A stretch of DNA of 64,000 bases from the NCBI RefSeq assembly GCF_013373865.1, contig NC_050476.1, positions 4,820,501-4,884,500 on the forward strand, written 5' to 3'. Under the pieces are notes generated by a model that was not told the origin of the DNA, did not search any database, and worked only from the letters and a program-made list of their open reading frames with translations. This stretch comes from Monomorium pharaonis. Lineage: Eukaryota > Arthropoda > Insecta > Hymenoptera > Formicidae. The position numbers were made by a program, and so were the translations under genes. This document shows positions 38,239 to 49,300 of this stretch, in pieces; positions within the stretch are counted from its first letter, which is position 1, and each line of letters begins with the position of its first letter.

Positions 38239-38457
38239 CTAGATAAAATTTCCGAACTTGCGCTCGATTGACAAAGCGTAGACAGCCGCGTCGCGAAAGT
38301 TCTTGCAGGTGTAAAGAGGCACGGTAACTTTGAAGAAAACTTCATCACTATCTACGAATCCCCGAACCTCTCCGGGAATAAGAGCTTTGTCACTCACAGG
38401 TCTATGTATCGCTATCTGCATCATCCGTACGACCCCGTGCAAGTTTTGAAACAATAA
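38239..38457 (-). CDS. candidate terminal exon, 72 codons, unknown protein
   Basis: On the minus strand, after CAATCCAG, 72 codons are open to TAG. The local DNA is balanced while both flanks are AT-rich, so the patch stands out. Fragments include LLFQNLHGVVRMMQIAIHRP, GFVDSDEVFFKVTVPLYTCK and ERKFGNFI. The mix of hydrophobic, acidic and aromatic residues looks like a folded-domain sequence more than a CpG artefact. The acceptor is weak, with a purine-rich upstream. A GTGAGT donor inside (after CATAGACCT) offers another structure. The frame is open upstream to about 38495, so the true 5' boundary is uncertain. No family is recognised. Confidence 0.33.
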   Translation of the reverse strand, partial: LLFQNLHGVVRMMQIAIHRPVSDKALIPGEVRGFVDSDEVFFKVTVPLYTCKNFRDAAVYALSIERKFGNFI

Positions 38458-38556
38458 CTGGATTGTCTCCCGTGTTTCCCGAGCACGAAGATAGAATCAT
38501 TTGGAAAAGCTCTTGTCACTGATGTTTCCAGTCGTCTTATTCCGGCTTATATCGAA

Positions 38557-38568
38557 GCGCGCGCGCGC
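38557..38568. repeat. short (GC)6 tract
   Basis: Six GC units between ATCGAA and TTGACTTC. Confidence 0.85.
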
Positions 38569-38569
38569 T

Positions 38570-39368
38570 TGACTTCAATATCGAGTATCGGAGCTAGAAT
38601 TCTTTATCTGAAAATCTTTCAAACTCCTGAAGAATTCAGTATTTTTCAGTATTGCAACGAAACGGATAGTTTTGTAAATCTTCAAATACTCTCCAAAAAT
38701 CGAATATGTATTATGAACTGTTATTAACCCGATGGAATCGTTTTGAGGATATGTGTAATATTTCAAAATATTATCAAAAATTTATAAAATTTTACGGATT
38801 GCTCTATTATTACATTTGAATATCTTTATAATATTTCTTAATATTTCTAAATTCTCTTATAAACTTTGTAGCATTTATTTGCAAATTTAATGAGGAAGTA
38901 GCATTACGAATTATATAATCAAATTTTATGCGTATACTAATAAAACTCTAATAAATAATCAGGCAAAATAGGGTTATTTTTGCGTAAGCCATTACAAATC
39001 AAATTTTTTATGTTTTTCTTTTTGCAGCTGATTTTAGATCCAAAATTCGGTTATTCACGATCAAAATTTTTTTGAAAAAATCATTGTTTTGAAAAAAAAC
39101 TAAAAGAGAGAGAAAAAAAGAGAGAAGCTTGTAATTTTTAAATTTAATAGCTAATAATATTGTAGAGCCAAAATATCCTTGAGGTTTATTATTCGTATCT
39201 ATTGAAAAATACGATTCCCGTCGTAAAAACAAAAAGTTAGCCATAACAAGTGTAAATTGCGGCGCAACGTATAGAAAGCAGCGAAGGGTTAAGTACAGAG
39301 TTGCAAGTGGTTAATTAAATAAGGCGAGAAGTGCAGATTTCATAAAGTTTTAATTAGTTTTCACACTT
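38570..39368. other. AT-rich DNA, no supported gene
   Basis: AT-rich with A and T runs. A 78-codon minus frame at 39008-39244 is lysine/leucine/phenylalanine-rich, as expected from the base composition. Confidence 0.5.
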
Positions 39369-39442
39369 ATGAGAAAGTGTATCCTGTTCTTGACGATAAT
39401 CGAGAATACGAACGTAGCATCAGCTCTCTACCAATCGCGCGG
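39369..39442 (+). CDS. candidate first coding exon with signal-peptide-like start
   Basis: An ATG at 39369 opens 24 codons, two bases short of a GTGAGCAG donor. The peptide begins MRKCILFLTIIENTNVASAL. It has two basic residues, a short hydrophobic core (CILFLTII), then a polar region ending VASA, a plausible signal-peptidase site before LYQSR. If real it would start a secreted or membrane protein whose remaining exons lie downstream. The start context is weak (ACTTATGA) and the exon is short, so chance is a serious alternative. No downstream partner exon was identified. Confidence 0.22.
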
Positions 39443-40806
39443 GTGAGCAGTACGTAAAAATACTATACATTTTTAATGCGCAGCTGTTTCGATAGCCGAT
39501 GAATCCTGTCTAGTTCCATTTAGTAGCCAATCCCGAAACTACGCAAACTGTTAAAGCAACTCATCTTAGATTATACTTTCGCACAGTTTTCGTTTACAAA
39601 GTTTCCAACGAACGCCGGAGCTGCGGTGGCGCTCTTTTTGTCCCCCCGTCGCCGCGAGACCCTCCGCTGCGCGTCAGCTTAATGTTAAGTGTTTCAGAAG
39701 GGGATTTACCCTGCGATGAATAAGAACGCCACTTAATATCAGACAAGTATATCTGGCGCCTTCATTAAAATGCAAAATTCCCTGCAATTGCCTTTACTCC
39801 CGGGCGCTCGGCAATGGCGGTGCCCGTTCTCTCGCCCGGCGCTCACACCGACGCGCTTCCAGGCGCTAAGTGTGTGCAATTTTTTCGCGTGGGAGGGACG
39901 AGTTTATATCCGCGAACGAGTAAAGTCATTACCCGTATTCCCTTTACTCGCGTCCTCTTTTCCCTGTCCGACATTTTTTCACCTTGTCTAAATACTCAGG
40001 GCAAACCGGGACGAGTCGCTCTCGCAGTTACGGCAGCCGCGCGCGAAGCTTTAGAAGTGTGACCAGAGTGCGAGGGCTTGGTAGGTGCGGGGGAGAGGGT
40101 GGGGTGGGAAGGGAAGTTTAGATAAGAGAATCGCCACTTACCGGGAGAAAAATGCACCGGGCTGATTAAAGAGTTTACCCAGGAACGGATTATGAATTCG
40201 TTGTTGTAAGCGCCGCAAAAATTCCGCAAGTATTAAAACTCTCCAGTAGTTTTGCGCGTATATAAGAATGCATTTAATAAAGCGATTTATTTGCATATAT
40301 ACGTACGCGCTTTTGCGCAACATAAGAAAATGGAAGTACATGAATAAGTAAACCGAACGAAATAACGAAGTTGTTACATAATAAAGTTGTTAAGTGTAAA
40401 TCTCGGCATTAATTTTCGTATAATCTCGGTATTTTGGTTGGAAGAATTAAATTACAAAGTTTCACGATCTTCGCAAGATACATATTAGTTTACAGCAGAC
40501 CAAGTTACGTCCATGCATTTCCCCTAAAGATCTTTTAAGATCCCGTCCTCTCTCTTCGCGGCGCATTCATTCTCGAACAAAACTTCCAGTCGAAATAGCG
40601 AAGTGTAACTGACTAAAAGACCAGATAGTATGTGCAACAGACGAAGTGCGCGACCGTCTTAACTGGTCACGAATCTTCTTTATCGTCGAAAAGTCAGCGC
40701 GGACACCAGCAATGTTTCCGAATAAATGGTATATATTGTACGTCTCTTCCTTTCAACCTAGACCTTTCCGCGACCGTTCCCTCTTTCCTCCTCCCGTAGT
40801 CTCTCT
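39443..40806. other. no supported gene
   Basis: A CpG-rich patch at 39590-40140 has overlapping open frames on both strands, all short and without domain support. A proline/alanine-rich reading is due to composition. Confidence 0.5.
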
Positions 40807-40974
40807 CTAAACTTGCCTCTTGTCCACCGGAATTAACCGACGCCACGCTGCTAACTTTGGGGATGAATCGGGTACGTGGAGGGCATAAATTAACTTGCAT
40901 GACGGCGACACGAGTTTAACTAGTTCCCAACACTTTTTACCAGACCGCGTCACGTCGCTTTGGTACACATTGTA
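40807..40974 (-). CDS. candidate terminal exon, 55 codons
   Basis: On the minus strand a long pyrimidine tract (TTTCTTTCCCTTTTTTTTTA, then CCTCGACACTGAG) precedes an open frame starting YNVYQSDVTRSGKKCWELVK and ending RRLIPVDKRQV before TAG. The pyrimidine tract is excellent, but the AG follows it by a purine-containing spacer. The frame is also open upstream through the tract, so the boundary is not fixed. Balanced composition and tryptophan/cysteine content look protein-like. No family is recognised. Confidence 0.25.
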   Translation of the reverse strand, partial: YNVYQSDVTRSGKKCWELVKLVSPSCKLIYALHVPDSSPKLAAWRRLIPVDKRQV

Positions 40975-41945
40975 CTCAGTGTCGAGGTAAAAAAAAAGGG
41001 AAAGAAACGAGAAAAAGATCGATGTGGCTTTCTCATGGCGACATTTGCAAAACGTGAACAAGCCGAGGCTTTGACGCGAAGGAAATAACAGTAGAACCGG
41101 TTAACATTTAATATTTGTCACACAAAACCAGCTAAATTGTTCCATCTATTTAATATCTGTTTTACGTATTAGCTAATTTTATTGTTACGCTTCAAACGCA
41201 ATTCATATCCTATTTACTGCATTCGCTTGTTATATTTGTTATACTCGTATTAGAGTTTATAGGATATAAATGAAATGGTACGCGTTACATTTTGCAGGTT
41301 TGGAAAGGTCAATTTGCGCGCAAATATCGTTTGACTGTACAAAAAAGGTGAACCAATCAGATATGAATCGACATTTTACTCAGTGGACCGATTAAACTGA
41401 TGCAATGATTTGATAAAATTATATGGTACTCTGATGTTAAATGTTAATGCCGAGATTTACTGAGATATAAAGAAGGATAATTTGAAAATGCATGTGACAT
41501 TTACACATTCAAAAATTTAACAAAAATAGAATTTTTTATCGCTCGCTGTTTTATTCGAGGGCATTCATCTACTGACAAATTACTTTTGAATACAAGTAAC
41601 AAGGGGAAAAAAATAAAAGCGATTGCAAATAGCAGTTTATCAACGGTTAGTCAAAGGGTGGATGGACCGCTTTCAAAAGGTGAAATTGGATGGGACTTGC
41701 ACAAGCTGTTCTCTCTTTCTTTTACATGAAAGAAATAAACGTCAGAAATCAATGGCGGAATCACAATTCGTGCTGAACCAAAAGAAAGGAAATTTCTACG
41801 GTTGGCCACAAAGGAGCGCATAATTACATTTGACCTGAAGGAATTGTCTCGAAATCCTTTGAAAATTGCGATATACGTACTAGCCGAGGGAATGGAGCGG
41901 GCATTATCTCGCTCATACTTCGCGCAGGCTTGCTGAAACGTAGGT

Positions 41946-41971
41946 ATAATGTAGATTTAAATCTACATTAT
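41946..41971. repeat. perfect 26-bp palindrome
   Basis: ATAATGTAGATTT is followed directly by its exact reverse complement AAATCTACATTAT, with no loop. It contains TTTAAA at the centre. Perfect palindromes of this length are rarely kept by chance. It may be a cruciform-prone site, a footprint of a mobile element or a dimeric protein-binding site. Confidence 0.95.
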
Positions 41972-42520
41972 TTGAGGAACATCGTAGTATCTTGTCCGTT
42001 ATTAATTCGACGTCAAATACAGCGCTTAAAATTTACGTTGGTTGGCACGACGCAACCCTCACAAATCCAAACGGAATGAGAGAGAACGATAAACTTGGAG
42101 CTTCGACAGCTAAAATTCCGTGTAAGACACGCCCGATCACGAATCCATTTCGCCGTGAGTTCATCCAGCTGGCACAGTTTCAGCCTAACAAGTCCGTGGA
42201 TGTGCGCGGCGACGCCGCCGCAGTTTGCGCGCTCCGCTGAGCTAAGTACGGAAAACATATCAATTTACTAACGCCGCACATTAATTGAGGCTCCGGTAAC
42301 CGTCACGTAAGTAAGTCACACCCTTCTTCGGTGGCTCGAATTATTCAGCCGAGTGCAGCCACTACGTTCCACATCCACCGTTGTCCTACTTTCGAAACTT
42401 TACACTTTAGCAACTTAATCGTATCAGCGACGCGACTTCCGATTCGCAAGGCGAAAGAGCATTCCCTCCGAAAAACCGCAAAGTGTTCGAATAAAATTCT
42501 GACGGGGAGACTCGTTCGGA

Positions 42521-42539
42521 GGGGGGGGGGGGAAGGGGG
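42521..42539. repeat. G-rich run
   Basis: Twelve G, two A, then five G; a possible quadruplex or slippage site. Confidence 0.9.
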
Positions 42540-43213
42540 AGCCGGCGCGGAATCTCGCTTCTGAGTTCGTCGCACGGAACGGTAATTTCTCACGATCTTT
42601 CTTCGCTTCCTACGCGTTTTGATTCGTAAATTAGAAGCGATCGTTCAAATCGCGAACGGATTCCCCCGTTACCTCGAGGACGGCGTGATCCCCGGGCCCA
42701 GGGAATTCTGTATGCCGGTATACGCGGTTACGAAGGGTTGCACGGAATACACATTAACACACAGCTACTAAACACAGTTCCATTACATGCAGATCGTTCC
42801 ATTTGTTACTGGGCGTTGCGGAGCGCATCCCTGTACTTTCGGCGAACGCTGCCAACGGAGTTTCGTGAATTCCATCAAGACACGTAATGGCTCTCCCGAC
42901 AATGACGCAGGAATCGGTAATAATGCCGCGCAGTTAGATAGTACGAGAAAGAGGCTCGTTTAATTCTAATTTTGAATAATAAAACAACTTGATGTATTTT
43001 GTTTTCCAAGAAAAATGTCTTTTTATTGCACAAGAATATGATAGCTTAAGAGCAAACTTGAAAGCTTTATTCTTTCGTTTTCTTTCCATCGAAAAATGTT
43101 ATTTTAATACAAGTGTTGCTTTGTACAAAAACAACAATTAACGGGAAAGATAGTTTGTCACTGGTAACAGAAGTAATTAACGATATAATCTAACGACAAT
43201 TAGAGGTCTCTCA

Positions 43214-43558
43214 TTAGTGTGAGCTCTCGGGGACAAGAAGCCTTTTTTTCCCCAAACAATTACGGGCCTGTCCGACAAACCAGTCGGCGGCGTCTCGCCG
43301 ACCCGCGCAGATTTTAATTCCGTCGAGAGCCATTCGTTTCGGCTGCTCGTCGAACTTACAGCGAGCGAACGTGTCGCGGGCCACTGCCGCCTCGTTATCG
43401 CTGAGAGGAAAATATGTAGGGAGAAGCACGAATGCCCTGACATGACTGTGATTGCCTCGCCGGTATCGTGTCTCCATGCAACTGATGGAATTCGTGAAGC
43501 TACACGCTGCTTGCCGACCTTTCTGTTGATTTCGCCGTAATGTCGGCTGTGCAACACT
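43214..43558 (-). CDS. candidate terminal exon, about 114 codons, doubtful
   Basis: On the minus strand ATCTCAATTTCTGTCAG precedes a frame open to TAA at 43214. It includes AFVLLPTYFPLSDNEAAVAR and GIKICAGRRDAADWFVGQAR. A second minus frame is open over nearly the same interval with equally plausible composition, so at most one is real and perhaps neither. No family is recognised. Confidence 0.18.
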   Translation of the reverse strand, partial: SVAQPTLRRNQQKGRQAACSFTNSISCMETRYRRGNHSHVRAFVLLPTYFPLSDNEAAVARDTFARCKFDEQPKRMALDGIKICAGRRDAADWFVGQARNCLGKKRLLVPESSH

Positions 43559-44017
43559 GACAGAAATTGAGATATTACCAGATAAAGCCATAAGCGAGAT
43601 TCAGGCGTGCACGAGTTATATTTTCACGTAGATAATCTAGAACTCTTTATTAAGAAGTCTAAAACATGGACGTTTTAATATACATTTTTTATCATTTACG
43701 TCACTCGTAAATGTAACTGATGTGAAACGTGAAATCTATTTTTATTCTGCAATTTTTATGATATATATAATGCAAACCGATAAATGCTCTGTAATATGAA
43801 TATCCATTGACAGCGGGTAGTTGAAAGCGGTCCCATGTTCGACACACGCGTACGCCTGTACTTTTTTTTCACTGTAGTGTGTTTCGTATTATATTATTCT
43901 ATAAAAGTGAAACGTCGCGACATCGTCACGGGACCAATAGAACAATTGTGCGGACAACAGGGAATTCACGCTTTCGCTAACCACCGGCGTTGCGTTCATT
44001 CGCGATAACTTTGTCGA

Positions 44018-44473
44018 TTATCCCGATACACAGTTGACAAAGCGGGAAATTAAAGCTCGCCGGATGCAGGTATGTAGATCCTGAGCGGATCCCAGCGGAA
44101 ATTTGCCGCGTCGTGCTACATATTTATGGAAATTTAATGTGTTACACATCCAGTGCGCGCGCGAACCATCGCGACCGCTTTGACCACTTCGACTATCACT
44201 CGAACGGATAGCCCGCAATTCATCCGTCGGCCAACAACTCGGCAACACGTTCATCCGCGATAAGCTCGTTGATTGCTCGGGAGCACGTTGGCTCCCGAGG
44301 AAATTAAAACTTGGCCAATTCAACTGCCCGGTTCGGACAGTTGGCTTTATTAACCGTCGGCACAAAGAGAGAAAGAAAGCCGCCAGAGGAGCGAGGCTAA
44401 TGAGACGTATAGCGAAACCACGGGAGCGAATAAACCACCCTCGTCGTAATATGACGAGCGCGCGGCTCTTTTC

Positions 44474-44533
<60 letters not shown>

Positions 44534-44760
44534 GTCTCTCTCTAGGGTAATCTTAATTCTCAAACTGTTGCCTCTCTTCCGACGCGATGGTGCGCATGCA
44601 ACGCGCCGAGTTTTGATCAACGTCCGACGCGGATGGATGAAAAATTCATCGCCGCAACGCGCAACTCACCCTCGGGGCACTTTATTAGAATACCTGTTTG
44701 CCGGGACTTCCAACCGCAGTCACGCTCAATTTGTCAGCCTTAACGAACTGATTTCTCATG
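44018..44760. other. CpG-rich segment around a long CT tract
   Basis: Open frames of 200 codons (minus) and 165 codons (plus, ATG at 44400) cross the microsatellite, translating it as arginine/glutamate or serine/leucine repeats. I treat both as artefacts of the repeat and of GC-rich composition. Confidence 0.45.
44477..44543. repeat. long (TC)n microsatellite
   Basis: 67 bp of TC units with two TG interruptions near the end, the longest microsatellite in the window. Confidence 0.97.
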
Positions 44761-45890
44761 TCGGTACGCTCGCGCGGTCAATTATCAATGATTTTTCTCC
44801 ATTTTCGCTTGCCTTTTTTCTAAATGTACTCACATATTATAAATGTCGAATAAATATATTTTTAATATTTTTTTCTTTAACTTTTTTAACATTGTAGATT
44901 TTTAGATTTTTGTTAAAGTTATTATTATTGATGTCATTGTTTGAGTGTTTGATTGCTACGCCTTTCATGAGTCGCTTCGAAATATTATCATATGACTGAA
45001 TTGAAAAATCAGAGAAGAGAGATAGAGATGATGAATATACCTATATTGAGATATAAATGGAGAAACAAAATATATACGTAACGCACATCAGATATTGCTA
45101 ACAAAATTATTCAAAGCTAACGCAATGTTACGATGGTACTTGACAATGAATTAAAAATCATGTAAGAGCCATTGCCTCGTTATTTTCATCGTGTATTAGC
45201 GAGTTGTAAATTCTCGTAAATATTTCAGTGGTCAATAACCGTTCAACTGCCGCGAAATTGTGTCGAATAAACGAACGGTCTGCAATCGTTCGCGTTGATT
45301 TACTTTGGCGATATTATCAATTACAGTTCGACGTGTGCCTCTGATTTGGTTAATCATTATGTACATAATTCAGTCATCATATTCTGTGCATAAGCCAGCA
45401 AATATTGACCAAGACCTTTGAAGTTTTACGCTGTCGCATATTAAATACTAAATTAAGCAAAATATTAAGTAAATACATTGTATTCTCTTTTCTTAACGAA
45501 CGATAAAATTTCTACTAAATTTTGGGAGTAAATTACTGATTCACTTATATGGACACAAACAGAGCAATTTTTACGTTTGAAAAATTATTGATTGAAAATT
45601 ATTCTAGAAATATGTAGATATAATCATTTTATTATAGATCCGAGTTTATAAAATATACATAAGAATTGTTATAAAAGAAATTAAAGTTATATCATAAATA
45701 TTATATTTATTAAAGACTTTTTCGAGTAGAGTTACCTTCGTAACGTCTACGAAATGTAAATGTTTAGAGAAGTGATAGCGAAGTCTAGCGAAGTGCGCTT
45801 TATGCTCGAGAAGAAAAACAGAAAAAAGAATCTATGTTGCTCATATATCATAATTCGTTGGAAGATACGACGAAGAGAGAACTATTCAGT
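44761..45890. other. AT-rich DNA, no supported gene
   Basis: AT-rich with only short open frames. A small local duplication of TAGCGAAGT occurs near 45775. Confidence 0.55.
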
Positions 45891-46143
45891 GCATGTCCCG
45901 CACGAGTTGGACAGGACCGTGCTTACGTTGATGTGAATTAGGATAGGACGCAGTTCCGCGGAAAAGCACAAGCGCTTGCGCTAAAAGCCACGGTCCGCGG
46001 GTGAGGGGGTTGAAAGAGGGTAAGAGCTCGCGCTGGGGTAGGGAGAGGGTTTGCGTTGGAAGCTTCTGCGGGAAACGGAGAATCTGCGAGTGTCAGTGCA
46101 ATTCGCGACGCGATGCCCTTCGCTCCCCCGGTCCGTGCTTAAG

Positions 46144-46365
46144 GGGTGGTGAGATCGAGGGCTCGCCGACTACTCCCGTCGTCGTGTCGTCGTCAAGAGC
46201 AACGGGGAGATTACCCTCTGTGCGCGACAAGTTCCAAGGGAATCAAAGTCTTCATTCATGTAAAGCTACGGGCGATACAATCCGGAGTAGTCGTGACGAC
46301 GAAGCAAGTAATCGCGCGATCAGTCCGTCGTTCCCTACGGGAAATGACGGACAAATGTGTTAGAT
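46144..46365 (+). CDS. candidate 222-bp exon in a CpG-rich segment
   Basis: A pyrimidine-rich run (TGCCCTTCGCTCCCCCGGTC) leads to GTGCTTAAG, and a frame is open from there to a strong GTGAGTGAC donor at 46366. It starts with two carried bases and leaves one. The peptide is basic, with a lysine/valine/isoleucine-rich middle (KGIKVFIHVKLRAIQSGVVV) and ends REMTDKCVR. A second plus frame is also open across the interval, so the reading frame is not certain. It could equally be a non-coding 5' exon ending at the same donor. No family is recognised. Confidence 0.25.
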
Positions 46366-49300
46366 GTGAGTGACAATTAATAGGATTAAATTCATTCATC
46401 TTCCAAAAGAATACGTTGATAAATTCGGGGGCTTTTTGTTATCGGTCGATGAACCGGATATCAATTGTTATTTGCAATAATCGTGCGGATCGATACGATA
46501 CTCTGATACGTGCTCGCGCGAGTTCTCCGAGTCGGTACGTCGGTGGTTTTCACGGTGAGATTGAAAATTATGCAAACATAATTTCCGACATCGTGCAATC
46601 CGCCCCGAAGTAACCCCCGGCGTGGCGACGTCCGATCGTGCGTTCGCCATTATCGGAAAACAGCGGCGAGGTGCTCGAAGTAAATTTAAGATACGACGCA
46701 TCTCTTTCCCGCAACCCGTCCTCTACCCCCCCGTGTCGTGCCTACCAGCCCCGCAACCAACTCTCTTTCGCTCCCTTTCGTTTTCTGTTCGGCAACTTCT
46801 CGCGTAACTTTCCGCTTAAATTGCGTTAGAAACTCGATTTGCGACGTGCGATAATAATGATTGAAAAGTTTGGCAACAATTGATGATTAAATATAAAATA
46901 CAACACACATACACACATACATTTTCAACTTTTATCATCTACTTTTTCTCTAATGTGTGTTCCTCTATTCGAGGTCGTCCTACTGTTGAAACTTTAATAT
47001 CATAAAATTAATCAAAGCCGTGAAACAATAACGTTCATCATTTTTTTACTTTTAATGTCAATAATCATAAATACATTATGCTGAGAAATAAAATATTTTA
47101 AATATGAAATAATATATCCATTGGCCTTTTGTGTCATGTGATGGAATTCTGTCAACTCAATAATCTTCTTCTCGCATCCCGCGCGTTTCACAGTTTCAAT
47201 GGAAGTTGCCGACCAAATTGCATTCAGAATTCTGTGGGGATAATAATAATGATCGGAAGCTCTTATAGCAATTATAAACGCGGGAACTTAGCGTGGGTGA
47301 AAGTTCGTCGCCCGTTCGCATTCTGTTATCAGAATTCCGATTCCAGGAACAAACGAGGAGTGACAATTAAATATGTCTGCCCTGCCTCAGTTCAACTCGT
47401 ATTTGTTCGCAAATTGGTATCTAATGGCACATCTGGAAATGTTATTGCTAAAAATGCTATTTAATTTAGAAACGCCTACAATTTTCAAAGCAGCCGAAGG
47501 AGATTCATGTCATATTTTCAAAAAAACATAAATCATAATTTTTTTTTAATAAACGCAAAAAATAATTAGAAAACTACGATAAACTCGGAGCTAATGAGAG
47601 ACAATTAAAATTGATATTTTAAAATCGAATACAAATCGTGACTGTTAATCCCGATATAATTACGTAAGACTGAAACGTGCTGTTCACGATTGGAAGTATT
47701 AGTCCATGGCGGACAACTTCGAGAGAAGCAAAAGGATCATTAAAAGCGCATAATGGATCATACTGGATAGATACTAATTGATAAAATATTAGCGGAATTC
47801 AGTGTAAATGTATATATGACGAGAACGTGATTAATTAATCAACGGGGGACGCACGCAAAAGCTGGCATTGTCGAACGGTGCGCGTATGGACGAAATTTAA
47901 CGGTGAGTATTCATGTATATGTAAGATATTTTTTATCCTCTGCTCTTTGAAATTCAAATTGCTTTTAGGTTGAATATAATATCGAAATTACAAGCTAACA
48001 GATTATTTTGTTGAACGTTACATGCTACTGAAAAATTATTGTAAAATTATTTTGCCAACCTAACTTCACACTCACTACTTTCTATAATTTTCTCTTTACG
48101 AAGTATCTGTTTTCCTGTGAACTGAATACAATAATTTCGGCTTGTATCATATACCTTGATAACGTATCTGCTAATTAACGAGAATAGCAGTTGGCTATGC
48201 GGGCACACTGCTTTAATTTTCACCCTCTCGTCTTAATTCTCCGTGGTAATTCACACTCATATTTTACGTTGTTGGACCAGCACCGGTAATAATGGTAAAT
48301 TACGTGTAACATTGGAAGCAGCATCTGAATGTTGTCCCTTCTAAGATGATTCAGTGAAGAGATACAAAAAGCAATGCAATTCTGTTACGTATTTCGCGAT
48401 TCGGGACAAGACCGCAAATAATTGAATCGGTTTAATCAGTTTAATTTAACACCATCGATCATTCACATTGATTTGTTATTCATCATCCGTTGTACAGTTA
48501 ATTTGCCACGGCAGGATAACCGATTACGTTCATTCGTTTTGAGGGATAATACACCGTGTGACAGAAAAAATAGTTCAATTTATTAGTCTCGTTAATAATC
48601 TGCATCATTGATTGGAATAAACTGATAACTTTTTGTTACATACTACTTGTTAACTCGATTGACATTAAACAATTATTTATTACGTTAATCACTCTAGCAC
48701 TGAATATAATCATTTTTCATCAGAGAACTGATATGCAACTGGTATATGACAATAAATTTGCAGATTTAATTGATGTTTTTGCATATATTTGTTTCGATTT
48801 ATTGAATATAAAATATTTTCTCTTCTGCAAAATTTGCTTTTATTTTCTAAATTATTTTTATAATATATTTTCTATTTTATTCTTGTGTAACGTAACATTA
48901 ATAGTAATCTAAAAATGTTATAAAGAATGATTAAAACACAGAATTGGATGAGTAATAGTTTCTATATTTTATTTTTTTGCTGATATTTAAATAATATTTA
49001 TATCAAATTCATCTACCAAGCCGATTGAATTGATATGTTACTTCGTTACTTCTTTACTAATAACTTTTTATTATTTAATAATCATATCAGTTTTTACTTA
49101 ACAGATATATATAACGGATACAATTTTTATAAAAAAATTTTGGCTGTGCAATAGAAATATATAAAGAGAAAAATTTTATTTTCTGAAACGTAAAACATCG
49201 TCGTAATGTGTCCTGTCGGAAATAATTTAATTAGTCAAGTTAAAGATTGTTTTGTCGTGAACCCGGTATTATCTTGTTTTCGTTGGGAAATCGTTAATGT

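Larger units (their letters stand above)
40975..43213. other. mixed DNA with a 26-bp palindrome and a CpG-rich end
   Basis: AT-rich to 41880, then CpG-rich to about 42950. The frame at 41992-42240 and its minus-strand counterpart are open together. A GTAAGTAAG site at 42307 could be a donor of a non-coding exon, but nothing else supports it. Confidence 0.45.

Noticed and set aside
44018..44620. 200-codon minus frame with arginine/glutamate repeat
   Set aside because: Driven by the CT microsatellite. The plus frame across it is open as well, and no domain is visible.
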